64,000 bases of DNA. Source: Struthio camelus. Its lineage: Eukaryota > Chordata > Aves > Struthioniformes > Struthionidae. A program made the translations under genes and the position numbers. How positions within the stretch are numbered: position 1 is the stretch's first letter; the number at the start of each line of letters is the position of its first letter. The notes under the pieces were generated by a model. The model saw only the letters and a list, made by a program, of their open reading frames with translations. It was not told where the DNA came from and did no database searches. The DNA lies in assembly GCF_040807025.1 (NCBI RefSeq), contig NC_090982.1, positions 78,161,931-78,225,930 on the forward strand. The letters run 5' to 3'. This document shows, piece after piece, positions 12,905 through 23,799 of the stretch.

Positions 12905-12995
12905 ATGAAAGTTTAATTCAAAGCATCTGGGCTAACGCCATTCTTTTGACATGAAATTATTAATCAGACAAGGAAAGTGCATTAATTGGCACTAT
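12905..12995. promoter_or_regulatory. AT-rich candidate conserved noncoding element
   Basis: The block holds AGTTTAATTCAAAGC, CATTCTTTTGACATG (SOX-like ATTCTTTTG), AAATTATTAATCAG and GCATTAATTGGC. It is non-coding and unlike its GC-rich flanks. The regulatory call rests on composition and motif density only. Confidence 0.3.
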
Positions 12996-13442
12996 GTCTC
13001 CTCTTCTGTCGGTCCCAGGGCTGCCTCCTGCCTGCAGGACACAGTGCCAGGTCTCCGCCCTTCCACCTCCGGCAGAGGTGCCAGGGGGCAGCCAGAGCCC
13101 AGGGAGATGGGGACATCCGGTCCCCAAAAGCTGAGAATAGGGACATATGCTGGGGCACCTAGCCACCTGCTTGACATAGCACCATGGGGATTTCCAGGGA
13201 TTGGGGCCACCCGAGCAAATATCCTGGACCTTCTCGGGCTGCTCTGGAGGCCACTGTTGGGTCTCCACCACCCACCTGGGAGGTGACGCTGTGGGCTCAG
13301 GCCGCTCGGGGTGCCGACATGACTGTCCCCGTGTCCTTCCCCTCACAGCCAGGACCGAGCCCAGCAGTGGGCAGCCAAACCCACCCGCTCGAGTTGGAGG
13401 TGAAATAACTCCCCAGGGCTGTCAGTGGTCATGAAATGATCA

Positions 13443-13448
13443 TTTAAT
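13443..13448 (-). promoter_or_regulatory. Candidate poly(A) signal ATTAAA for CNTFR
   Basis: On the minus strand these bases read ATTAAA, the second most common vertebrate poly(A) hexamer. They overlap a 12-base perfect palindrome AAATGATCATTT (13434-13445). Cleavage would be expected 10-30 bases further down. No cDNA evidence is available here. Confidence 0.35.
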
Positions 13449-13464
13449 GAAGACGGTCTCTCCT

Positions 13465-13576
13465 GGTGTGCGTGTGTGTGTGTGTCCATGTGTGTGTGTG
13501 TGCATGTGTGTGTGCGCGTGTGTCTGCCTGTGTGCGTGGGGTTTTTTTTTGTTAATTTTTTTCTTTTTTTTTATAT
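13465..13576. repeat. (TG)n microsatellite followed by T-rich and TA tract
   Basis: An interrupted TG/CATG dinucleotide run at 13465-13538 passes into a poly-T stretch broken by AA and C (13541-13572), then a short TATATATA. On the transcribed minus strand this is a CA repeat preceded by an A-rich tract, probably inside or just past the CNTFR 3'UTR. Confidence 0.85.
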
Positions 13577-13869
13577 ATATACATCTATAAAAAATTCAAA
13601 TACAGCATGTCAACAGTTGGAATACTAGGACGTACGGTATTAAATACTGCGCTTGGATCCGGGCAGGGACAAGAGGAGCTGTCTTTACAAAACAGGGCCT
13701 GGGGCAGGACGGGGAGGAGAGCAGAGCAGGGGCTGGGGGCGGCCGGGGGGCTGCGGGGCTCCAGCTCGAGTGGGAACAGCAGAACTACTCTGATTTTGTT
13801 CGAGGATAAGACAAAGACGTCAATGGAGGCGACTCCCCGTATCCGATGTGGTTAAAGGGTGGCGGTGGG

Positions 13870-14960
13870 AGGGGGGAACGGGGCTGGCGAAGGCTCCTCC
13901 GCGATGTTTTTGGGGCGGCGAGGTCGGAGGACGAAGCTCCGGGATGCTCTCCCGTTCGGACAGCTGCGGCGAGGAGCCGGCAGGGCGGGGACAGGACCTG
14001 GCTTTTTATCGCTGTTTAAACTCCTTTTCCTCTTCGAACAGAGCCAGCCCCCCTACTCCCCGCCGCACTTGTGACAGTCGCCGGTTATTTCCTGCTCCGG
14101 GCACGTGGAGGGGGACCGAACCCCCCCACCCGTGCACCCCTTCAGCTTTTCCATGCGCTCGAGAGCTCGGGGAAGTGAGTTCAGTCCTTGGGTGACCCCC
14201 CTCCCCACCCCATTTTCCCGGCCCCTTTTCCAGATGCGCCGTTGCCACCCGGGTCCCGGCGGCGGGCACGTCCTCGGTGCGGCGGGTTAGCTCCCTGCGC
14301 GCTGGCTGCCCGGCTCAGGGCTCAGGGCCCGGCTCCTCGGCGGCGACGCGGCGCCCAGCCTCGCTCCTTGCACCCTGGGGAAGGGGCGGACGGGGCCCGG
14401 GGGTGCTTGTCCGCGGCGGGCACCGAGGGGAAGGGCGGCAGGGAAAGGGGCAAGTGCGTTCCCTCGGTCTCGGTCCGGAGAGGTTTGGGGCTGCGCCGTG
14501 GCTGGGAGGCAGGGAGGGGTGAGCAGGTCCCCGCGGCGCGGCGGCAGCTCCGTCCTCCTCCGGAGCGATGGCGAGAAGCGTGATACGTCCTCAACGTGTG
14601 CAAAATCGAAGAGATAAAGAGACTCCAACCGGGGTGGGAGGGGGCAGCGGGGCGGAGGGCGGTGGTGGTGGCGGCGGTGGCGGTGGCGGGTGGTGGGACG
14701 TTGTCTCTGCTGGGCGGTGACGGACGGGGATCTGCAAGAGGGGAGAAGAGGGGTCACCAGCCCTGCTGTGGGCTCTGCCGTGTCCAGCCACCAAGCCAAG
14801 CGGCAGCAGGGCTGCTGTTACCCTTCGGACGGGAAGCTCATCCCTCCCCAGGACCGATGCGCCCGACCCTGTCACCTCCACCGCCTCCTCCCACGGCCAG
14901 AGCCTGCCCTCCATCCCCGTGGGGCACCCGGCAGCGGTAGCTGCTCTCCGGGCAGGGAGC
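13870..14960. other. CpG-rich island beyond the CNTFR coding end
   Basis: CpG dinucleotides are dense, for example in GGCGGCGACGCGGCGCC near 14340 and in the GGCGG/GGTGG run at 14659-14697. By position it overlaps the presumed CNTFR 3'UTR. Open frames of 90-170 codons here are proline/arginine-rich, exist on both strands and look like by-products of GC content. It could be an antisense or downstream-gene promoter, or simply a GC-rich UTR. Confidence 0.5.
14659..14697 (+). repeat. GGN trinucleotide-rich tract
   Basis: A run of GGT and GGC triplets gives many closely spaced GG and GGG groups on the plus strand and a CCN run on the minus strand. It could form a G-quadruplex on the plus strand. 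On the CNTFR transcript it would be C-rich and so would not form one. Confidence 0.8.
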
Positions 14961-15495
14961 AGTGGCGGGTCATTTACTCCCGAAGTGACTCATGCGGCTG
15001 CTGCCAGGATTGAACCCCCCCCAGCTAGCATGGGCATTTTGGGGGTCTCCAAGCTGCCAGCTTCATCAAACCCAGCCAAGAACATTTTGGAAACACAGCT
15101 TTTGAATTTCTCCTTTCAGATGGTTTCGCTTCTGTCACTATGAAAAGGCCTTTGATTTGTTGGTGATTTCTTTTTTCAGAAAATCAGTACCGGGGGAGGG
15201 AGGAGGTTTCCAGAGAACGAAGCATCGAAAACCAGCTCCCCATCAGAGAAGGCTTTGTGGGCAATGTTTGAAAAGCCATTTTGAGACCTCACCAGAATGC
15301 CTGATTTGCCAAATTTGGAATGAACACAAAGAACTGCAAGCAAACCCAAATGGCTTGGTCTCAATGCCGTTCACATGACGCTTGGCAGAAATGCCCCTTT
15401 TCCAACCCAAGCTAGAGCCCGTGGGCTCTTCATGCCCTGTCCTTCACCCAGCATCCACATCCCGCTTCTCGTGCTGCTAATTTGGGGAATACTCA

Positions 15496-15641
15496 CTAAA
15501 TAAAGAGGACACCATAGGCAGCCAAGACCAGTCCAGCTGTCCAACACACTGCCACGGCCCCGCTGCCCACTACGGCCCCCTTGTCACAGATCTTGGTGGT
15601 GGGGGGCGGCACGAAAGAGGAGGTGCTGGCACTCGTCGTCT
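15496..15641 (-). CDS. CNTFR: CNTFR last coding exon: stalk and GPI-anchor signal
   Basis: This exon begins on the minus strand after the acceptor ...CCTCCTGCAG with two bases (AG) that complete a Glu codon begun by the previous exon. It then encodes 47 residues and ends at TAG (15498-15496). The first part is Ser/Thr/Pro-rich (TTSASTSS...VPPPTTKICD), matching the membrane-proximal stalk of CNTFR. The rest is small residues followed by a hydrophobic tail (AGLVLAAYGVLFI), with no basic cytoplasmic segment. That is the layout of a GPI-anchor signal, and CNTFR is known to be GPI-linked and to signal through LIFR and gp130. The tail after KICD differs from the mammalian one as I recall it. The preceding intron is 1.4 kb. 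Confidence 0.93.
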
Positions 15642-17058
15642 CTGCAGGAGGGAGAGAGGATGGCGAAGGTGAGCACGCGGCCTTGGGACAGGCTAGCTGT
15701 GTGGCGGAGGGGTGAGCACGGAAACCTTGATGCTAACGCTGGCTTCAGCAGGGGCTTGTGTCGGGTGCGTGTGATTGCACCCTTGTTTGTGCTGGTGGGG
15801 CTCGGGGGGTTTATCTGCATGAGGGCTTGCAAATCCCTGGTGCTGCCGAAGCCTGTGAGTACCCTGGTGGGTGCTCTTTCTTCAGGGCAGGTCTCCGTAT
15901 CGGAAGCACCTGCATCTCCCACCCCGACACCTGCAGGAGTGGGGCTGGGACCCACGTCCTCCACGCACGGGGAGCGTTGCAAGGGCCTGCTGAGGTGCGT
16001 GCATGGAGCCAGCGGCACACGACTTATGCAGACACGTGCGGGGTCTGCACGCACAGCCCTGGCGGGGCTCGCGCTCCCTCCCCATGTGCACATCTGGCCA
16101 GCAGCACCTGCACGCGCGGCCAGGCGAGCCAAAGGGTGCGTGCTTGCACACGCACATGCGTGGCCCTGACACAGAGGGCTTGGAAACGCTCCCGGCGCTT
16201 CACAAGCCGCCGTGATCTGCTCTGCGCACCAGTGTTTCCCAGCCTCCCAGCAGCCAGTGCCAGCTGGGGCAACCAGTGCAGGTCCACCCCAGTCCTTCTG
16301 GGAAACCAAGGGCTGATAACGTGCATTTGGACACGGTCCCAGCTCTTTCCTAGAAACAGAGGCTTGTTAACTTTGTGGCTTTTATTTCTAATTGGCATCG
16401 CTCCGAGCCATTGTGCGGGGTCGGAGGTGTGGAGGGGGGTAGGCCTGGAAGAGGGAGGGCTGGAGGGGGCCAGCGCTCCAGTGAATAATAATAAATCCCA
16501 ATCTTCGGCGGTGCACTTAGAGCATCCCGGAGAGTGGGATGCCAGAGCCAGGAGAGCTGAGTCAGCAGCTCTCGGGCCACGGTTGCACCGGCCGCCAGGG
16601 GCATGGGGAGGTGGAGCTGCGAGGTGAAGGGCCGTGAACCAGCTAGGGGATGGGGTGGGATGGGGGATCTCACCGGCTGGGGACCAAGCATCCAAGAGAT
16701 ATGATGCTGCTGTCAAAGTGTGTGGAGAGCCCGCGACACGGCATGCATCTCCCGTCTGAACCTGCAGCTCCCTCCCAGGCTGTGAACAGGGGCCAGGGGT
16801 GGGCACAGGGCTACGTTTTCATCATCTGGGAAGGCTAGAAATGTGACCCCCAAAGACAGGGGAGGCAAAGGAAGGATAGGACTCCTAGGTTCCCTGCACA
16901 GCCCCACGTGAGGGGAGGGGGCTCTAGTCTGCTCAGAGGTGGGGTTTGGGGGCTGTGGAGCTTGGAAACAGGGGGTGCAAAGAGCCTGGACTCCTGGGTT
17001 CCCTCCCTGTAGGTGCAGGGTGTCTGTACAGGGCCAGTGCTGCCCGCCAGGTGCTCAC
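15642..17058 (-). other. CNTFR intron (1.4 kb) between WSXWS exon and last exon
   Basis: Bounded by the donor ACAG|GTGAGC at 17059/17058 and the acceptor CCTGCAG| at 15642/15641. It contains two near-identical 17-mers, GGACTCCTxGGTTCCCT, at 16879-16895 and 16988-17004. These resemble the antisense head of MIR-type SINEs. A 289-codon plus-strand open frame (15758-16627) lies inside but has no recognisable domain. Confidence 0.85.
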
Positions 17059-17239
17059 CTGTGAGCTGGGCTTCGGTGGTGAGGTGCTTGGGCTCCTCCG
17101 TCCAGGGGGTGGCATGGACCGCCACGCTCCAGTCACTCCACGTGCCGATGTCGTTGTCTTTGGCTGCCACCTGGATGATGTACTCCTTGCCAGCGTAGGC
17201 GTCCGTGATGGTGTGTGACGTCCCGTCCGACAGCTCTAC
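17059..17239 (-). CDS. CNTFR: CNTFR exon encoding the WSXWS half of the second FNIII domain
   Basis: The exon starts at phase 0 (GTA GAG CTG, Val-Glu-Leu) after the acceptor GTGCCCCACAG and ends after one base of a Glu codon at ACAG|GTGAGC. It encodes 60 residues. The motif WSDWS (residues 34-38, at 17140-17126) is the class I cytokine receptor signature that stabilises the membrane-proximal fibronectin-III domain. Strings such as DAYAGKEYIIQVAAKDN and HATPWTEEPKHLTTEAQ are diagnostic of CNTFR rather than of IL6R or IL11RA. The reading frame joins cleanly to both neighbouring exons. CNTFR binds CNTF-family ligands and recruits gp130 and LIFR on neurons and other cells. Confidence 0.97.
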
Positions 17240-20200
17240 CTGTGGGGCACAGCCGGGGAGGGAAGGGACATCAGCTGAGCACAGGGGGAGCAGCCTGGGC
17301 ACGATGTGGAAGAGGTGGGGACAGCCGCCGGGCTGGCTCCAGCATCGCCAGCCTCCTGGCGTGCTCTTGCAACCATGGGAGCCATCAGCTCTGCGTCCCC
17401 TTCCTTGCCCAGCAGTGCAATTTGGGTCCCTGCCATCCATCCCCAGCCATGCCCAGCTGGAGGGAGCAGCCTGCAGCAGCCTCCCTGGTGCACAGGCCAC
17501 CCCTGCAGCAGCGCAGAGGGAGCAAAGAGAGAGTTTTGCACCGACAAAGTGTCTCTGGGCACCACCCCAGCGCCTGAAGAGGCAAGGGGTTTAGGGAAGA
17601 GGCACTGTTACCGCAGAGACGCCAGGAAGGAGCCTCTGGCTCGCAGCCAGAGGAAACCCCAAGCGCTGGGAGGCAGCAAGTGTGTAAGACGATCAGAGCA
17701 TTTAGCTCAGCTAGAAGACAATAAAGAGCCTATTTTATAGTGTCTAAGTACCATCGCAGGGAGAAAATATCAGGGACTAACAAGCCCTTTTATGCTAAAG
17801 AACAAAAGCAAATCAAGAGCTGAGGACTGAGGAGGCAAAGCTGGATGCATGCAAACAGCAGACATGGCATCAGCCCCTGGCACTCACGCTGGGGGCGTCT
17901 GTCCCTCTGACATCCTCCAAGCTGGCCTGGATGCTTTTTTGGGAGAGACTTGGGGCAGAGGCATGAGTGACTGAGCCCAGGACAGGGATGGGGGGAAATG
18001 CAAGGGCCTGCGAAGGCTGGTGGCCTGGTTCCTGCAATCAAGCCGGCAGAGCCAGAGCAGAGCAGCTTCCTCTAGAGGTCACCAAAAACTAGCAAATGCT
18101 ACGCAGCCTCCCGCTCCAACAGGGTAGGTTGATTTGTAATCCCAGGTGGGCTGCAAGGTAGAGACTGTCTGTGTGTGAGCACACGCTTTCTGGGCATCGC
18201 TTTCGGGGCTGGGAAGAGGTTTCCTCCTGCCAAACGCCTTCATCTCTTGATGGCACTCAGGCCACCTTGCTCTTCTGCAGGCTGCCATCCCACGGGTTTG
18301 GCTTGCAGCCTGCTGGAGAGGCCCTTGGACAAGGACCAAGCTGTGTCTGGCTGTCTTTCCTAGAAGAGTTCACTCGGTCCTGCCACCACTGCTCCATGGA
18401 CTGCAGGATGTCCTGCAGCCTCCAGGAGATGTGGCCCCTGCTGCAGTGGTTTAACCTTAAACTTTGTCCAGCGCTTCTGGGCATCTCTGATCCACTTTGA
18501 ACTTGGCTCAAGGAAAGGCATTGGCAGGTTCCTCATAGAAATTTTCCACATTGCAAGGCCACCAGAGAGCAAACACGTGAGTGAGTGTGACTGAGGATGA
18601 CCACTGAGCACCCAAGGAAAATGCCAGAGATGGAGCCGAGTTCGGCTCTGAGGTCCTCCAGACACTGAAGGGACTAGCCCTGGACCAAGCTGCAGAGAAC
18701 TATGCTGCATATTCACTATTCATCCACTCTCTGAGGCTTACGATTAACATGCTGCTTCATTTTCCATCTGCACTGCCCAAGTGTGGTATTCTGTGTTTCC
18801 TCCTTGTGCTGCAGGCTCAAGTTCGGCATTAGGATGCTTTCAGCATCTCTCCTCTGAAGCACTCGGGGTCTTTTAGCAAAGGTGAGGGTCGAAGCAGCTC
18901 CCTGGCCTCCCTTGCCCTCCCCCTGCCACTGGCCATTTCTGAGGCTCCAGGGGGCTGCACTAGATAATGATATCAGTCATAGTGCTGTGTCAGAGAGGCA
19001 CATCTCTGTGAAGAGGGCCCATCAAACGCCTTGCAAGAGCAGGCACACCAAGCCCACAGCATCCCAGGGCTGCAATGACAACTGCTCCAAGTCAGCCGTG
19101 CCATCCCCTTCCCAGCTGCTTGCTCCAGCCCAACAGCAGGCGCCAGCGGCGCAGGGACTGCCAGCCCAGTGCTGGGGGGACACAGGAGACAAGGGGAGCC
19201 CTTAACCGCTCCGCTGCCCCAGGCATCCCTCTCAGCAGTTCCTCTTCTTCTCTCTGCACCCCAGCTGACACAAACCACTTTCTCTCCAGACAGGTGTTGA
19301 TAATAAACATGTCTGAGGAGATGAGGGATTGCGGGGGTCTGATGCAGCCCATCTGCTCAGCTGGTGAAGGGGGGGTGGTGCCGTGAGGTTGGCCTCTGAG
19401 CCCACCTCTTGGCTAAGCCAAGACCCTCAGGTGCAGGCGAGGTGCTGTGCTGCCACGGATGGGACACGAAGCCGGGGCAGGCACCGCTACCTCTTTTCTG
19501 CCCGATGAGCCCTGGCACCTGGCTCAGCTGGCTGGGAGGGCACTTGGGCAGAGCAAGGGGTATTTCAGGAGTAGGGGTAGGTAGAGCCCTGCCTGAACAA
19601 CCCACAGGGAGCCCGAGGGGTCTCCCGGAGTGACCAGGAAGACGACTCAGTCCCAGGATCTCACTGCTCCAGGCACATCGACAGCTGAGTTTTATTAAGA
19701 GCTCCGCTCAACAGCAGGAGCAAGACAGAGCCCAAAACCTCTGCCTGGCCCTAGATCAGACCTCGCAGGCCCAGGAGAAATCAGCCAGGAGAGCTGCACC
19801 ATGAGAGCCTCCTCCCCTAGCCAGGCACAGTCTCCCGTGCTGGAAATGGGTGAGCTGGGAGAGCGGGACGGTCCCTCGCGGCGCCTGGGCTGGGTACACA
19901 TCCCATGCGCATCGCGTGCAGGGCTGCCCTTGCTCGTGCCGGTTGCACAGAGGCTGCGGGAGGACAGATGGCCGTCGATCTGGCAGAAAAGCTGCCTGAA
20001 AAAAGCCAACATGTCAAAATATTTTGAATAACCAGGATGGGCTCATGCTTCAGGTGTGAGCCTTTCTTTCCCCTTGCCTTGCTCCCCACTGCTCCCCCGC
20101 GCAGGCTCACCCACGAGGGGAGCAGGAGAGCAGCACCCGTCAAGGCATGTGGCTGCCCCACCATCGCATGCTGGTGGGCTGTACAGAGGGACACCGAGTC

Positions 20201-23200
20201 CCTCCTGCCTCTCCTTGCAGCTGTCCACGGCACTGGCGCAATGGGATCCTAGCGGTTTCACTGCAGGTCTTGTGCCAACCTAAGGCCAAGCCCTAAAAAG
20301 GCTAGGTCTAGCCCTGCCAGCTGGTGGACACCAGCCCACCGCGACAGGGGCACGCTAGCCGTAGGGAAGAAATAACGCACCAGCCATCTCTGCTATGGTC
20401 CGAGTCCTTCAGCAAAAAGCCAGTTACTCCGGGGGTGTAAGGGTACCCCATGGGCACTTGCCAAGGGAGCCTCTGCTGGGCTCGTCGGTGGGCACGGGTG
20501 TACTCTCTTAAGAGTCTACTCTCTTAAGGGAGACACCGGCCGGCAGGCAGCTCAGGGGGTGTAGGTCAACCCACAGTGGGTTGCAGGGTCTTGGGGAGTC
20601 CATTTGGTGTTGGGGCAGGTGGCTGGAGGTGCCACGGCAGCATCGGGTGTCACCAGGCATTTGGGAAGGAGCGCAAGATGAAAGGGGCCGTGGCTGTGGG
20701 CAGCGCGGAGGCTGCCAAGGAGCTGCTGGTCAGGATGGGACCACCAGCCTCCTGCAGAGGAGCTGAGTGGAGCAAAAGGACTCCTGGCAGCAGGAGAGAG
20801 AGGGGGGTGGCACAGGACCAGAGCCCTTAGGGGTGTCCTCTGCCCCATGCTATCCAGCATCTCCACTCGCGGGCATGGAGCTGTTGCATGGCACCGACAG
20901 GGAAACTGAGGCACTGAGCTGTGATAGCGCTTGCATCTGTGGCCACGCTCCTTAACCACAGCCACTCTCCCCCCAGCTCCTGAAGGCCTGCTAAAGCCAT
21001 GGCACCAGGAGAAGCAGGGATGAAAGATATCACCCAAGGCTGGACTATGCCTCAGGGGGCTTGGGACACCCCATGACACCCTTTGCCATTCAGGGTGCCT
21101 CTAGAGAAATCCTGGCAGTGACAGGACCTCCCCACACAGGGTAAGGACGGGTGACCCCAGCAACCCTAGGGTGTCTTTCCCCTGGCTCTCCCAGCATGTC
21201 CATCAAGCTGAAGAGGCTGAGAACCAGCCCTGGGATTGCACATGCCACCTCTAGCCCCAAAAGCAGGGTCCGGGACCCTTCCTGGAGCTAGATGAGCCAT
21301 CCTTCCTGAAGGGAAGGGATTTAGCTCACTTCATTTATAGGATGGATGAAAATGGAAATTCTGTGATGCTTGGGCAGAAAAGAGGAAGAGAAAAGGAAGA
21401 AAGAGATGGTGTTTGTCCCTCTGGCAGGACACAGCTGTGCATCCTCTGACCTGGTCTTTGTGAGGTCCGTCCCACTAGCCCTGCCAAGCTCCAGCCCCCC
21501 TCTTCCCAGAACCAAAGCCCAGGCTGGATCAGGGACCCCACAGCGGAAGGAGCTCTTGACACCCACCACGGCACCCAGCAGAGCTCAGGAGACAGCTTCT
21601 GCACCCTGTTCCTATGGGGACAAACCTTCATGACCCAGGCACCTGGGGATGTGTAAGAAGGACAGCAGACCCACAAGGTCACACAACATCTCTCCTGTCC
21701 CTCAGGTTAAATAGCAGCGTATGCCATATACATCCTGGAGAGGGGAGTGCGGTTGGGGCTCTCCACTGATGGGAGCAGTAGGAGCCCAGAGCTGCACGGA
21801 TGCGGTTAGGCTTGGCCAGAGGGAGCAAGAGCCGGGGAGAGCCAGGGCATCCCACCACGTTGGGTCCTGCCACTGCTCCCCAAAGATCAGGCCTGCAACT
21901 CGGTGCTGTCAAGATACACCAAACGCTGTGCCACTCACGTGCACTGCTCTCTCCTCTCCGACCCTTCCTCGCTCAGGGGCTGTCAAAACAGATCCCTGTG
22001 CTGCCAGCAGGCTGTAATGAAGGTAGATGGTAATTGCAGTCATTACATCTTTCCTCTTCTCAAGCTCGTTCTCTGCACCGAGCTGGTAACATGAGCTGCG
22101 CTTTGCCTGCCCTCCTTCAGCCCTTTCCTCCTTTCCCTTCTCTCTGCCTCTACCCCTGGACCGTGTCCCATGCGTGACAGAGTGTCACACTCTGCAGGGG
22201 ACCCACCAGCAGCCATTTGGCACAGTATGACCGTGCCAGGTGGACCCACGGCTGCCCCGCGTGTAGGTTGCCCCCGCCTTTGCCACGGGTGCAGGTTGCC
22301 TCTCTCCGGCACGCCGCTTGGAGGTATTGGCCACACATGCAGCACCGTGCACGTCAAGGGACTGGGACCGCCTGGACGGCTTGCGGCAGTCGTTCGACTC
22401 GTGGCCACTTGGCAGCATTCCCCGGTTTCCCGAATGGTCCTACCATGCTGCAAGGCAACGCAAGGCGATTGAGAGCGACTGATTCCTAACGACAATTAAT
22501 GAAACCTTGCTGTATGAGCTGCCCGCTCCCAGCAAACATGTGTCTCCCAGCCTGGTCCGTGCTGGGCTGGGGGTGCCCTTGGAAGCGGAGAACAAGCATG
22601 GGGCTCGGAAAGACTGCATTGGGGTTATCTGGTTGCTGTGTGGGTCTCTCTAGGTCTCTTGGCACCTCTGAGCTCTCCTGGCTGATCCCTGAGACCTGCA
22701 GTAAGTAGGTTGGGCAAGACCTGGGGACAAGTTAGCACCACTGAGCTTCTGTTGGCTTGGATGGTGCTCCAGAGCATTTTCTCCAGCCCTAAGAGCCATC
22801 CAGGCTGAGCGTTTCAACTTGGGAGCTCTTCCGGCCTCTCCCCAGATGCAGCCAGTTTGCAGCTGAGTGTTTGCAGATGGGACGTTTCAGGCACACCGGG
22901 GTTGAGCAGACCTCGGCACACGTCATGCCTGGCTGGAAGGGTGTCCCCCCGGGGTCGGGGAAGGACATTCCCCTTGGCCATGTGGGGCAATATCCTTGTC
23001 AGACCTGGGAAGATGCTACCCTGAGATCCTTGGGAAAAAAAAGGGGGAATAGACTGGAGCATCCATGTCCCCCCCCCCCACATCTGCTGGCCAGCAAAGC
23101 CACCTGCCCCGATCCCCTGGCTGCACTTAGCACAGAAGAGTTGAGCTGAGCCCTCCCGGCTCCCCAGATTCAGCCCCCGGCTGATGCTCAGACAACGCGG

Positions 23201-23799
23201 GAGCTGCCCCTACCCTTGTGAGCGCTGGCCGGGACTGGGAAGGGCTTCACCGCAGCTCAAGGTTTGCAAGTGGCATTTCTGAGTTGGGCAACGGCGAGAC
23301 AGGTCTGCCGGGGGCCCGCTTTGTCGTGGTGGGTGTGCAGGTCCCCCCGCGAGTGCCTGCGGCTCAGGGCGGCAACACAGGAGCAGCAGGCGGGGAAGCA
23401 TATGGGGAGCGGGTCCAAGGGGGTGCAGCCAGGGAGAGCCTGGTGGGGGGCGAGAGGGCAGGTCGTGGGGGGACGGATGGACACACAGCTTCAAAGGGAG
23501 AGGGAGAAATTCCTTAGTCCGCATCCCTGCCTCACAGAGACAAAAGTCGGAGGAAGGCTGTGCATGGTAATTTTTTTGGACGGGGTGGGGGGGGGTCTGC
23601 GTTTCGCAGCCTGCCTTTGTGCACCTGCCAAAAGTCACTCCGGCTGGCTGTGAAGCGCTGCCCAGATTAATGAGGGATCAGTAGCCAGTGCAATGCAGAG
23701 CTATTAGCATTGCAAAAAGAAAAGGAGGGGGGAAAAAAAAAAGGAGAGATGGGGGAAAAAAAAAAAAGCCCTTGAACACAACTAACTGAGCCGACAGCT

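Larger units (their letters stand above)
1..13400. other. Presumed intergenic region downstream of CNTFR; no gene recognised
   Basis: No open frame here resembles a known protein, and none shows exon-like borders with a recognisable domain. I looked for ENHO (adropin), which neighbours CNTFR downstream in human, and saw no frame with its membrane segment. The sequence is mostly moderately GC-rich unique DNA with AT-rich islands near 2.3, 3.07, 6.35, 7.25, 8.35, 11.8 and 12.95 kb. Those islands are the only parts that look functionally structured. They are listed separately where motifs are clear. Confidence 0.6.
13415..15495 (-). other. Probable 3' untranslated region of CNTFR
   Basis: This follows the CNTFR stop codon (15498-15496) on the minus strand. 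No coding frame with recognisable homology is present. The first minus-strand canonical-type poly(A) signal I could find is ATTAAA at 13448-13443. A TATAAA variant lies earlier, at the T-rich/TA stretch near 13573. If either is used, the 3'UTR is about 1.9-2.1 kb. The extent is inference; a terminal intron or an earlier non-canonical poly(A) site cannot be excluded. Confidence 0.45.

Noticed and set aside
1..13400. Search for ENHO (adropin) or another neighbour of CNTFR
   Set aside because: No frame with the short hydrophobic N-terminal segment of adropin, and no other exon-like protein similarity, was seen.
15758..16627. 289-codon plus-strand frame antisense to a CNTFR intron
   Set aside because: Cys/Arg/Ser-rich low-complexity product in GC-rich intron; no homology recognised.
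23750..23767. Poly-A tract near 23750 as a possible retroposed gene tail
   Set aside because: The sequence upstream is not recognisable as a processed transcript, and no target-site duplication is seen.
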